From: Steroidobacteraceae bacterium
Lineage (GTDB): Bacteria > Pseudomonadota > Gammaproteobacteria > Steroidobacterales > Steroidobacteraceae
Reading direction: 5' to 3'
NCBI GenBank assembly: GCA_025458865.1
Contig: JALORP010000022.1
Coordinates: 1 to 49,523 of the forward strand
Length of the DNA: 49,523 bases
The notes beneath the pieces are model-generated. The model was not told the origin of the DNA and searched no databases. It saw only the letters and a program-made list of their open reading frames with translations. Below are positions 1 through 7,098 of this stretch, in pieces. The translations under genes and the position numbers were made by a program. Position 1 is the first letter of the stretch; each line of letters starts with the position of its first letter.

Positions 1-102
<102 letters not shown>

Positions 103-160
103 ATCGGTGACCTTGGAAAATCCCGGGCAGCGCGGGCAGCCGGCCCGCGAGCGCACCGGC

Positions 161-189
161 ATCGTAAGGGGGGGTCCCCATAGCGTCAA
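161..189 (-). promoter_or_regulatory. Sigma70-type promoter for the SRP RNA
   Basis: On the minus strand TTGACG (184-189) and TACGAT (161-166) are separated by exactly 17 bp. Transcription would start near 153, giving a leader of about 50 nt before the mature SRP RNA, comparable in principle to the processed leader of E. coli ffs. The GC-rich discriminator after the -10 is what one expects at stringently controlled stable-RNA promoters. This is motif-based inference. Confidence 0.7.
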
Positions 190-271
190 CCGAGGTTGGG
201 TGGCAGGCCGTGGGCGCGCGCGGGCGTGGTGGCCGGAGGCGCGCCGCAAGTGGCAATCGAACCATTCAGGG

Positions 272-295
272 AGGACTGGCGGAGAGGGTGGGATT
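272..295 (-). repeat. Second copy of tRNA-Ser 3' end (24-bp direct repeat)
   Basis: Bases 272-295 are identical to 458-481, an offset of 186 bp. The shared block holds the last 19 nt of the tRNA-Ser gene (including CCA) plus 5 bp of downstream flank. Homology stops abruptly on both sides, so this is a tRNA tail fragment and not a second tRNA. Its arrangement resembles the tandem repeats after E. coli tyrT, each of which starts with the tail of the tRNA. Confidence 0.85.
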
Positions 296-333
296 GTGCG
301 TCCTGCGGGCGCATCCCTCGCTCCGCTCGGGAC

Positions 334-460
334 CGGCGCCGCGAGGCGGCGCCGTCCTTCGCCGTCGCTATGCGACGGCTCGTCGAACCCGCTGGGTTCG
401 TCCACACACCCCCGTCCGGTCCTTGTGAAAACGGCCCCCGATGGGGCCGTTCTCACAAGG
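334..460. repeat. Cluster of four near-perfect hairpins downstream of tRNA-Ser
   Basis: Between the two tRNA-tail copies sit four inverted repeats: 334-342/346-354 (9 bp perfect, loop GAG), 361-368/372-379 (8 bp perfect, loop 3 nt), 384-390/394-400 (7 bp perfect, loop GCT) and 421-438/443-460 (18 bp, one mismatch, 4-nt loop). The last lies directly after the tRNA CCA end and may stop transcription or protect the transcript, but no T-tract follows it on either strand, so it is not a classical intrinsic terminator. The 360-bp space between the SRP RNA and the tRNA shows no credible protein gene. Confidence 0.8.
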
Positions 461-481
461 ACTGGCGGAGAGGGTGGGATT
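458..481 (-). repeat. First copy of the 24-bp direct repeat, overlapping the tRNA-Ser 3' end
   Basis: Identical to 272-295. Bases 463-481 are the 3' terminal 19 nt of the tRNA-Ser gene and 458-462 are the adjacent flank, which is also the end of the 18-bp hairpin at 421-460. Confidence 0.85.
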
Positions 482-553
482 CGAACCCACGAATACCTTT
501 TGGGTATTACTGGAATTCCAGTCCAGCGCCTTCGACCGCTCGGCCACCTCTCC
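463..553 (-). tRNA. tRNA-Ser(GGA)
   Basis: A class II tRNA of 91 nt with encoded CCA. The acceptor GGAGAGG (547-553) pairs with CCTCTCC (467-473), the discriminator is G, and CCA is at 463-465. The anticodon stem CTGGA/TCCAG encloses the loop CTGGAAT, so the anticodon is GGA (517-519), which reads UCC and UCU serine codons. The long variable arm (AATACC/GGTATT with a CAAAA loop) is the serine hallmark, and the T-arm GTGGGTTCGAATCCCAC is canonical. It is a single-gene unit with its own promoter (565-593), and its last 19 nt recur 186 bp downstream. Confidence 0.97.
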
Positions 554-564
554 AGGGGGGGCGA

Positions 565-593
565 AGGGTACTAAGCGCGGGGTCCCGGGGCAA
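565..593 (-). promoter_or_regulatory. Candidate promoter of tRNA-Ser
   Basis: On the minus strand TTGCCC (588-593) and TACCCT (565-570) are 17 bp apart. Initiation would fall about 5 nt before the mature tRNA 5' end at 553, a very short leader. The C-rich start region is typical of tRNA promoters. Motif-based. Confidence 0.5.
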
Positions 594-643
594 CTACGGG
601 CGTCCGGAAGGGACCGAGCTGGCCACGACCGGCCGCCGGGACG

Positions 644-922
644 TCAGCCACCCGGCGGGGCGGGCTGCGGCGCAGGCGCCGTGCGGTATCGCGGCGGGTA
701 CTCGAGGCAGCGGCCATCGTCCGGCCGCGGCGGCGTCCGGACGTCGGGGATGCGCAGGGCCGCGCGGGTGTTCGGGGCATCCACGCCCTCGGGCACGACC
801 AGCGGCGCCACCTCCTGGGCGTCCATGTAAGGCTGGCGCTCAGAGCAGTTGGTCGCGTCCGGCATGATGGCCTTGCAGCCCGTCACGGCAAGAAGCGGCA
901 GCAGCAGGGCCCAGCGACGCAT
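644..922 (-). CDS. Small outer-membrane lipoprotein in the BamC position
   Basis: The product is 92 residues. The N-terminus MRRWALLLPLLAVTGC is a type II signal peptide with lipobox VTGC (Cys16), so the mature protein should be lipid-anchored. The stretch YMDAQEVAPLVVPEGVDAPN followed by TRAALRIPD resembles the unstructured N-terminal segment of BamC, which lies along BamD. The gene begins 11 bp after dapA on the same strand; in E. coli dapA is followed by bamC. The long C-terminal helix-grip domains of BamC (a protein of about 340 residues) are absent, and the product ends in a Pro/Ala-rich tail. It is either a reduced BamC-like protein or an unrelated small lipoprotein. The start was chosen for the signal peptide; an open frame continues upstream through dapA but is not coding. 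Confidence 0.75.
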   Translation of the reverse strand: MRRWALLLPLLAVTGCKAIMPDATNCSERQPYMDAQEVAPLVVPEGVDAPNTRAALRIPDVRTPPRPDDGRCLEYPPRYRTAPAPQPAPPGG

Positions 923-933
923 CGGCGACTCCT

Positions 934-1809
934 TCAGACGATACCGGCCTGCTCCATCGCCCGCAGCACCGCCGGCTGGCCCGCGGAGCCGAGGGGCGTC
1001 AGCGGGAGGCGTATGCCCGGAGGGATGAGGCCCAGCCGTGCCAGCGCCCATTTTACCGGTATCGGGTTGGATTCGACGAACAAAGCGCGGTGCAGTTCCG
1101 CGAGCGGGCGGTCCAGTTCCGCAGCGCGCGGTGCGTCGCCCTCCAGCGCAGCCTCGGCCAGTTCGCGCATGAGGCGCGGGGCTATGTTGGCCGTGACCGA
1201 GATGACGCCCTGGGCGCCGGCCAGCAGCCACTCGCGGCAGGTCGCATCGTCACCGGAGAACAGCAGGAAATCGTCGCCGCAGCGCTCCAGGATCTCGCGC
1301 GCGCGGACGATGCTGCCGGTCGCATCCTTGATGCCGACGATCCGCGGATGCTCGGCGAGCTGCTCGAGGGTGTCCGGCAGCAGGTCGCAGGCGGTGCGGG
1401 AGGGAACGTTGTAGAGAAGCACCGGGACGCTGGAGGCCTCCGCGGCGGCCCAGAAATGCTGCAGCAGGCCGGCCTGGCCCGGGCGGTTGTAATACGGAGT
1501 CACCATCAGGACGCCGTCCACGCCGACCTCGCAGGCCCGGCGGGTCCGCTCGATGGTGATCGCGGTCGAGGGCGTGCCGGTGCCGGCGATGACGGGCACG
1601 CGCCCGCCGAGCCGGCGAACGGCCCGGCGCAGCAGCTCCTCGATCTCGGAGGCCAGCAGCGTCGCCGCCTCGCCGGTGGTGCCTGCGACGACGACGCCGT
1701 CGCTGCCCTGCTCGGCGTGCCAGTCCAGCAGCGCCTCGAAGGCCCCGAAATCGACCTCGCCGGCTTCGCCCATGGGCGTCACCAGGGCGACAATGCTCCC
1801 ACGAAACAT
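934..1809 (-). CDS. dapA: 4-hydroxy-tetrahydrodipicolinate synthase
   Basis: DapA condenses pyruvate with aspartate semialdehyde, the first committed step to diaminopimelate and lysine. The 291 residues form one (beta/alpha)8 barrel of normal family length. Visible catalytic residues are the GTTGE motif with T44-T45, the YY pair at 106-107, Tyr133 and Arg138 (LYNVPSRTA), and the Schiff-base Lys161 in VGIKDATGS. ATG start. Ala48 replaces the serine often found after GTTGE. It is transcribed away from gcvR, and the small lipoprotein follows after 11 bp, so the two probably share an mRNA. The order dapA, lipoprotein, gcvR, bcp matches Enterobacteria. Confidence 0.96.
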   Translation of the reverse strand: MFRGSIVALVTPMGEAGEVDFGAFEALLDWHAEQGSDGVVVAGTTGEAATLLASEIEELLRRAVRRLGGRVPVIAGTGTPSTAITIERTRRACEVGVDGVLMVTPYYNRPGQAGLLQHFWAAAEASSVPVLLYNVPSRTACDLLPDTLEQLAEHPRIVGIKDATGSIVRAREILERCGDDFLLFSGDDATCREWLLAGAQGVISVTANIAPRLMRELAEAALEGDAPRAAELDRPLAELHRALFVESNPIPVKWALARLGLIPPGIRLPLTPLGSAGQPAVLRAMEQAGIV

Positions 1810-1841
1810 CGACTTGCGCGCCTCCCCGGGCAGGGCAGCCG

Positions 1842-1894
1842 ATGCTAAAGGCCCCGCTCGCGGCGATGCAAGCCGGGGCTTTCCCCGGTAGAAT
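1842..1894. promoter_or_regulatory. Overlapping divergent promoters for dapA and gcvR
   Basis: For dapA (minus strand) TTGCAT (1866-1871) and TAGCAT (1842-1847) are 18 bp apart. For gcvR (plus strand) TAGAAT (1889-1894) lies 17 bp after the same hexamer read as ATGCAA. The two polymerases would therefore share one -35 region and exclude each other. The gcvR -35 match is weak (3 of 6). Confidence 0.4.
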
Positions 1895-1921
1895 CAAGGC
1901 AACCTCGCCCCTTTCCTCCCC

Positions 1922-2452
1922 ATGAAACAATACCTCGCGATTTCGGCCATCGGCAGCGACCGCATCGGCCTCGTCCACGATCTCAGCAAGATAATCGCCG
2001 ACTGCGGCGGCAGCATCAGCGAGAGCCGGATGACCGCGCTCGGCGCGGAATTTGCCGTGCTGATGCTGGTCGGCGGCAACTGGCACTCGGTCGCGCGCAT
2101 CGAGACCGACCTCAAGAAGCTCGCGGAAACCTCGGGAATCACGCTGCTGGTGCGCCGCACGGACAAGCGCGCACCGCGGGAGGACATGGTCCCCTACTCG
2201 GTGGACGTGGTCTGCCTCGACCAGACCGGCATCGTCTCCGCGCTGTCCGGGTTCTTCGCCAGCCGCGGCATCGACGTGGCCGAGCTGACCACCCGCAGCT
2301 ACGCCGCGGCCCATACCGGCGCGCCCATGTTCGGTCTCTACATGGTGGTCAACGTACCGTCGACCATCCACCTCGGCGCCATGCGCGAGGAGTTCCTCGA
2401 CCTTTGCGACCAGCTCAACCTCGACGCCATCCTCGAGCCGGTCAAGAACTGA
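1922..2452 (+). CDS. gcvR: Glycine cleavage system transcriptional repressor-type ACT protein
   Basis: The product is 176 residues and contains two ACT domains (about 4-75 and 90-165). The first opens with AISAIGSDRIGLVHDLSKII and the second with VDVVCLDQTGIVSALSGFF, the standard ACT ligand-loop pattern. In E. coli GcvR has no DNA-binding domain; it binds GcvA and keeps the gcv operon off when glycine is low. Length and domain layout match. It is followed after 22 bp by bcp, exactly as in E. coli, and is divergent from dapA. No gcvA or gcv operon is visible here, so the regulatory target is inferred. Confidence 0.88.
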   Translation: MKQYLAISAIGSDRIGLVHDLSKIIADCGGSISESRMTALGAEFAVLMLVGGNWHSVARIETDLKKLAETSGITLLVRRTDKRAPREDMVPYSVDVVCLDQTGIVSALSGFFASRGIDVAELTTRSYAAAHTGAPMFGLYMVVNVPSTIHLGAMREEFLDLCDQLNLDAILEPVKN

Positions 2453-2474
2453 TTCCCTGCCACCGGAGGGCAGC

Positions 2475-2939
2475 ATGAGCAAGGTGACGGTCGGCAAGAA
2501 GGTGCCCGACTTCGCGATCCCGACCACCACCGGCCGGTTCCGGCTGAAGGACGCCTGCGGCGGCAAGCTGGTCGTCTACTTCTACCCGCGCGACAACACG
2601 CCGGGCTGCACCCGCGAGGGCTCCGATTTCCGCGACCTGCACTCGCAGTTCACGAAGGCGGGCACGACGGTCCTGGGCATCTCCACCGACAGTCTCGCCT
2701 CCCACGAGAAGTTCATCGCGAAGATGGGCTTCCCGTTCGCGCTCGGCAGCGACGAGGACCATGCGGTGGCCGAGCTGTTCGGCGCCTGGAAGGAAAAGAA
2801 CATGTACGGCCGCAAGGTCATGGGCGTGGAACGCTCGACCTTCCTCATCGACGCCGAGGGCGTGCTGCGGGAGGAGTGGCGCAAGGTGAAGGTGGACGGC
2901 CACGCCGAGGCCGTGCTGGCCGCGGCCCGCAAGGCGTAG
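2475..2939 (+). CDS. bcp: Thiol peroxidase of the BCP/PrxQ family
   Basis: A cytoplasmic peroxiredoxin of 154 residues that reduces hydrogen peroxide and organic peroxides. The peroxidatic Cys45 lies in YPRDNTPGCTREG. The second cysteine found five residues later in E. coli Bcp and many PrxQ proteins is absent (Ser50); the only other cysteine is Cys28. Recycling may therefore use a different intra- or intermolecular thiol. ATG start with GGAGGG a few bases upstream. It follows gcvR and ends 4 bp before the PhoH-family gene, so gcvR-bcp-phoH looks like one transcription unit. Confidence 0.93.
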   Translation: MSKVTVGKKVPDFAIPTTTGRFRLKDACGGKLVVYFYPRDNTPGCTREGSDFRDLHSQFTKAGTTVLGISTDSLASHEKFIAKMGFPFALGSDEDHAVAELFGAWKEKNMYGRKVMGVERSTFLIDAEGVLREEWRKVKVDGHAEAVLAAARKA

Positions 2940-2943
2940 GGCG

Positions 2944-4359
2944 GTGACACCGTCCCGCGACGGCGGCGCCCGGCGGGTCTTCGTGCTCGACACGAACGTC
3001 CTGATGCACGACCCCGCCGCGATCTTCCGCTTCGAGGAGCACGACATCTACATTCCGATGTCCGTGCTCGAGGAACTGGACTCGCACAAGACCGGCCTGT
3101 CCGAGGCCTCGCGCAACGTGCGCCAGGTCAGCCGCTTCCTCGACGAGCTGATGGGGGGCGCCGGCAAGGCCGAGATCGATCGCGGCATCCCGCTTCCGGC
3201 CGGCCGCAGCGGTCCCGACAAGCGGCCCTCCTCGGGGCGGCTGTTCTTCCAGACGGGACACTTCGACACCGGGCTGCCCGAGTCGCTGCCGGGCCACGGC
3301 GGGGACAACTCGATCCTCGGCTACGCGCTCGCGCTGCAGCGCGAGACGCCGTCCACGCCCGTCACCCTGGTGTCCAAGGACATCAACCTGCGGATCAAGG
3401 CGTCCATCCTCGGCGTGCATGCCGAGGACTACTACAGCGACCGCACCATCGAGGACGCGGACCTGCTGTTCTCGGGGATGGGCGAGTTGCCCGGCGATTT
3501 CTGGGACACCCACGGCGGCGACATGGAGTCGTGGCAGGAGCAGGCGCGCACGTTCTACCGCCTGCGCGGCCCGCTCGCGCAACAGTGGAAGATCAACCAG
3601 TTCGTGTTCGAGCCACAGGAGGACGGCTTCGAGGCGATAGTCCGCGCGGTCGAGGGCGACACCGCCACCCTCGAGCTGACGCAGGACTATCGCTCCGGCC
3701 GCCACGGCGTGTGGGGGATCAGCGCCCGCAACCGCGAGCAGAACCTGGCGCTGAACCTGCTGCTCGATCCCGAGATCGACTTCGTCACCATCCTCGGCCC
3801 CGCCGGCACCGGCAAGACGCTGCTCACGCTCGCCGCCGGGCTCTCGCAGACGCTCGACCTGAACCGTTTCTCCGAGATCCTCATGACGCGGGTGACCATC
3901 CCGCTCGGCGAGGACATCGGTTTCCTGCCCGGAACCGAGGAGGAGAAGATGGAGCCCTGGATGGGCGCCCTCATGGACAACCTCGAGGTGCTCACCCGCG
4001 GCCAGGACGGCGGCAGCTGGGGCCGCGCCGCGACCCAGGACCTGCTGCGCAGCCGCATCAAGATCCGCTCGCTCAACTTCATGCGCGGCCGCACCTTCCT
4101 GTCGCGCTACCTCATCCTCGACGAGGCGCAGAACCTCACGCCGAAGCAGATGAAGGCGCTGGTCACGCGCGCCGGGCCGGGCACGAAGCTCGTGTGCCTC
4201 GGCAACATCGCCCAGATCGACACCCCCTATCTCACCGAAACGACGTCGGGCCTGACCTACGTGGTCAACCGCTTCGCCGGCTGGCCGCACTCGGGGCACA
4301 TCACGCTGGTCCGGGGCGAGCGGTCACGGCTCGCGGACTACGCCTCCGAAGCGCTGTGA
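2944..4359 (+). CDS. PIN-PhoH family ATPase (PhoH2/YlaK type)
   Basis: The 471 residues form two domains: an N-terminal PIN nuclease fold (about 11-150, with VFVLDTNVLMHDP carrying the first acidic residue and a later GDNSILG stretch) and a C-terminal PhoH ATPase (about 240-471). The Walker A motif GPAGTGKT is at 285-292 and Walker B LILDEAQN near 390-397. Members of this toxin/helicase-like family are described as RNA-unwinding and RNA-cleaving enzymes. The GTG start at 2944 is 4 bp after the bcp stop with only a weak ribosome-binding site. The biological role in Gammaproteobacteria is not settled. Confidence 0.9.
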   Translation: MTPSRDGGARRVFVLDTNVLMHDPAAIFRFEEHDIYIPMSVLEELDSHKTGLSEASRNVRQVSRFLDELMGGAGKAEIDRGIPLPAGRSGPDKRPSSGRLFFQTGHFDTGLPESLPGHGGDNSILGYALALQRETPSTPVTLVSKDINLRIKASILGVHAEDYYSDRTIEDADLLFSGMGELPGDFWDTHGGDMESWQEQARTFYRLRGPLAQQWKINQFVFEPQEDGFEAIVRAVEGDTATLELTQDYRSGRHGVWGISARNREQNLALNLLLDPEIDFVTILGPAGTGKTLLTLAAGLSQTLDLNRFSEILMTRVTIPLGEDIGFLPGTEEEKMEPWMGALMDNLEVLTRGQDGGSWGRAATQDLLRSRIKIRSLNFMRGRTFLSRYLILDEAQNLTPKQMKALVTRAGPGTKLVCLGNIAQIDTPYLTETTSGLTYVVNRFAGWPHSGHITLVRGERSRLADYASEAL

Positions 4360-4406
4360 CCGCTGCGCGGCCAGAACTCGCACTAGCGGCCGCGGTCTGA
4401 CCGGTG

Positions 4407-5936
4407 ATGAAGGCTCCTGCACACCGCGCAACTCGCCTGCTCGCCGGCGCCCTGGTGGCGCTCGCCGCGATGGTCGCCGCCCCGCTCGCGGCGCAGGAGT
4501 CGCGCAACGCGCTGCCCGACATCGGCAGCCCGGCCAGCACGACCCTAAGCCTCGACGACGAGTTCCGCATCGGCCGCATGATCGTGCGCCAGCTGCGCGA
4601 GGCGGGGCAGCTCGTGGAGGACCCCGAGGTCACCGAGTACATCCAGTCGGTCGGCCAGCGACTGGCGAGCCACGCCCACGAGGGCGCGCACCGCTTCACC
4701 TTCTTCGTGGTCCGGGACGCGGGCATCAACGCCTTCGCCCTGCCCGGCGGCTTCATCGGCATCAACGCCGGGCTGCTGACGGCCACCCGCAACGAGAGCG
4801 AGCTCGCCGGCGTGCTGGCGCACGAGATCGCCCACGTGACGCAGCGCCACATCGCCCGGTCCATCCAGGCCGCCGGCCGCGCCAACATGGCCTCCGCGGC
4901 CGCGATGCTGGCCGCCGTCCTGATCGGCGCGACGACCGGCATGCCGGCGGACGCCCTGCTCGGCACGATCTCGGCCGCCCAGGGCCTCGCCGCGCAGCAG
5001 CAGATCAACTTCACCCGCTCCAACGAGTCCGAGGCCGACCGCGTCGGCGTGGGCCTGATGTCGGCGGCCGGCTTCGACCCGATGGGCATGCCGTCGTTCT
5101 TCTGGACCATGCAGCAGCGCACCGGCAGCGCCGGGGCGAACATCCCGCCGCTGCTGCGCACCCACCCCGTCACCACGGAGCGCATCGCCGAGACCCGCGA
5201 CCGGGTCGAGCAGCTCGGCCGGCGCAACGCGGAGGACAGCACCGGCTACGGGCTGGTGCGCGAGCGACTGCGCGTGCAGATGCTGCCGCCGGAATCGGAC
5301 TTCCGCAGCATGTATGCCGACGCGGCCAGCGCCGACCTGCCGTCCACCGACGCCCGGCGCTACGGCCGTGCGCTGGCGCTCGTGGCGGGGGGCGCGCCCG
5401 GGGAAGCCATCCCGGTGCTGGCCGACCTGCGCGAGCGCGGCCCGGACGTGACGCTCTACCACGCGGCGCTAGGCCAGGCGCAACTCGCGGCGGGCGACGT
5501 CGAGGAGTCCCGCCGCACGCTCTCCGAGGCCCAGCGGCTCTTCCCGCGCAACGTGCCCATCACCGTCCGCTACGCCGAGACGCTGATGCGCACCGGCGAG
5601 AAGAAGCTCGCCCACGAGGTGCTTCTCGACCTGTTCAACAACGTGATGCCGACGCCCGAGCAGGCGCGCTTCATCGCCCTGGTCGCGAGCGCGGCGGGGG
5701 ACACCGCCGACGCGCACCACTACATGGCCGAGTACCACGTGATGAGCGGCGACCTGCAGATGGCCATCGACCAACTGAGGCTCGCGCTGGCGGTCCCCGA
5801 GGTCACGGACGTGCAGAGGCAACGCTACGAGGCACGGATCAAGGAGCTCGAGGAATACCTGCCCAAGGGGCGTCGCGCCCGCGAGGTCGCGGGCGGGCCC
5901 TCCCCGTCCGGCGAGAGCCGCCCGCAGTCGCGCTAG
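4407..5936 (+). CDS. bepA: Periplasmic M48 metalloprotease/chaperone BepA
   Basis: The product is 509 residues from the ATG at 4407 (a GTG codon directly before it is an alternative). A signal peptide covers about the first 30 residues and ends LAAQ. The zinc metalloprotease motif HEIAH is at 139-143 (AHEIAHVTQRH), and the third ligand Glu lies in NESEADRVG near 207-211. The C-terminal part (about 310-480) is alanine- and leucine-rich helical TPR repeats. In E. coli BepA degrades or rescues stalled LptD and BAM substrates at the outer membrane; architecture and length agree. The downstream neighbour is mlaA, another outer-membrane integrity gene. Confidence 0.92.
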   Translation: MKAPAHRATRLLAGALVALAAMVAAPLAAQESRNALPDIGSPASTTLSLDDEFRIGRMIVRQLREAGQLVEDPEVTEYIQSVGQRLASHAHEGAHRFTFFVVRDAGINAFALPGGFIGINAGLLTATRNESELAGVLAHEIAHVTQRHIARSIQAAGRANMASAAAMLAAVLIGATTGMPADALLGTISAAQGLAAQQQINFTRSNESEADRVGVGLMSAAGFDPMGMPSFFWTMQQRTGSAGANIPPLLRTHPVTTERIAETRDRVEQLGRRNAEDSTGYGLVRERLRVQMLPPESDFRSMYADAASADLPSTDARRYGRALALVAGGAPGEAIPVLADLRERGPDVTLYHAALGQAQLAAGDVEESRRTLSEAQRLFPRNVPITVRYAETLMRTGEKKLAHEVLLDLFNNVMPTPEQARFIALVASAAGDTADAHHYMAEYHVMSGDLQMAIDQLRLALAVPEVTDVQRQRYEARIKELEEYLPKGRRAREVAGGPSPSGESRPQSR

Positions 5937-5983
5937 AATCAACGCCGCCCGGAACCAACCCTCCCCCCTCAGGGATCCGCCCC

Positions 5984-6784
5984 ATGCGCCCAACCGGACC
6001 TGTTGCCAAGGCCCTGTCCATCGCCGTGTGCGCGCTGCTCGCCGGCTGCGCCACGACCCAGCGCGCCCCCTCGCCCAAGGATCCGTGGGAAGGCGTGAAC
6101 CGCGCGACCTGGGAGTTCAACCAGATCGTGGACAAGGGACTCGTCAAGCCGGTCGCCAAGGCCTACGTCCGGTTCGTGCCCCGGTTCGCGCGCACGGGCG
6201 TCAACAACTTCCTGACGAACCTCGGGTACACGACGACCCTCGCGAACAACGTTCTGCAGCTCAAGCTGCTCGATGCCGCCAACGACACGGCGCGGCTGGT
6301 GCTCAACACCACGCTCGGCATCGGCGGACTGCTGGATCCCGCGACCGACGCGGGCCTGAAGCGCAATGACGAGGATTTCGGCCAGACACTCGGCTACTGG
6401 GGCGTGCCGTCCGGGCCCTTCCTGATGCTGCCGCTGTTCGGCCCCTCGACCCTTCGCGACGGCCCCTCGCTGGTGGCCGACTACTACACGGACGTCCGCA
6501 GCCACCTGGACAACACGGACCGCCAGATCGACTTCGCCTACACGGGGCTGACGGTGGTCAACCTGCGCGCCCGGCTGCTGCCGGCCGAGGCGGCACTGGA
6601 GGGCGCATTCGACCGATATGCGCTGGTACGCAACGCCTACCTCGAGCGGCGGGAGTTCCAGGTGCGCGACGGCGACCTGCCCGAGAAGCCGGCGGACGCG
6701 GGATTCAGCGACGATGAGCTCGACGAGTTGGAGCGCGACATGGCCGAGGAAGACGCGGCCGAGGCTCCAGGGCCAGGCGACTAG
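5984..6784 (+). CDS. mlaA: Outer-membrane lipoprotein MlaA (VacJ)
   Basis: MlaA extracts misplaced phospholipids from the outer leaflet of the outer membrane and hands them to MlaC. The 266 residues start with a lipoprotein signal (lipobox LAGC, Cys near 22), followed by the family motif DPWEGVNRATWEFNQIVDK and a central GGLLDPATDAGLKRNDEDFG segment. The last 35 residues are strongly acidic. The gene converges on the mlaFEDCB operon: its TAG overlaps the TAG of mlaB by two bases on opposite strands, leaving no space for a terminator. All Mla components are thus encoded together. Confidence 0.95.
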   Translation: MRPTGPVAKALSIAVCALLAGCATTQRAPSPKDPWEGVNRATWEFNQIVDKGLVKPVAKAYVRFVPRFARTGVNNFLTNLGYTTTLANNVLQLKLLDAANDTARLVLNTTLGIGGLLDPATDAGLKRNDEDFGQTLGYWGVPSGPFLMLPLFGPSTLRDGPSLVADYYTDVRSHLDNTDRQIDFAYTGLTVVNLRARLLPAEAALEGAFDRYALVRNAYLERREFQVRDGDLPEKPADAGFSDDELDELERDMAEEDAAEAPGPGD

Positions 6785-7098
6785 GCCTTCGGCAGGAACC
6801 CGTCCACGCCGCCGAGGCGCGCAATCGCGAGCACCTGCCCGGGAATCGCGCTGTAGCGAAGCTCCCGGCCGGCGTCGCGCAACGAAGCGACCCACTCGAT
6901 CAGGAGCGCAACGCCGGCGCTGTCGGCGTGCGTCACGCCACCGAGGTCAACCTCGACCGGACCGTCGCTCCCGAAGCCCTGCAGTCCCTCGGCCAGCATC
7001 GTCGCCGCATTGTCGAAGCCGATCTCGCCCGCGAGCGCGAAGCGACCGTTGCCGCGCGACTCGAGACGGGCCTTGGGCGCCGTGGCCAGGCGGTTCAC
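6781..7098 (-). CDS. mlaB: STAS-domain subunit of the Mla ABC transporter
   Basis: The 105-residue protein is a single STAS domain, with the characteristic segment VEVDLGGVTHADSAGVALL at about 50-68 (the conserved D-S-A-G loop). MlaB binds MlaF in the cytoplasm and stabilises or regulates the MlaFEDB complex. The GTG start overlaps the mlaC stop by 4 bases (GTGA), indicating translational coupling. It is the last gene of mlaFEDCB, and its stop codon overlaps that of the convergent mlaA. The order F-E-D-C-B matches E. coli. Confidence 0.88.
   Translation of the reverse strand: MNRLATAPKARLESRGNGRFALAGEIGFDNAATMLAEGLQGFGSDGPVEVDLGGVTHADSAGVALLIEWVASLRDAGRELRYSAIPGQVLAIARLGGVDGFLPKA

Noticed and set aside
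272..295. Attachment site of an integrated element at tRNA-Ser
   Set aside because: The direct repeats are only 186 bp apart with no integrase between or near them, so a genomic island is not supported.
421..460. 18-bp hairpin as a classical intrinsic terminator
   Set aside because: No T-tract follows on either strand. It may still end transcription, but I list it only as part of the hairpin cluster.
1895..1921. Glycine riboswitch before gcvR
   Set aside because: The space upstream of gcvR is too short for the aptamer and has no matching stems.
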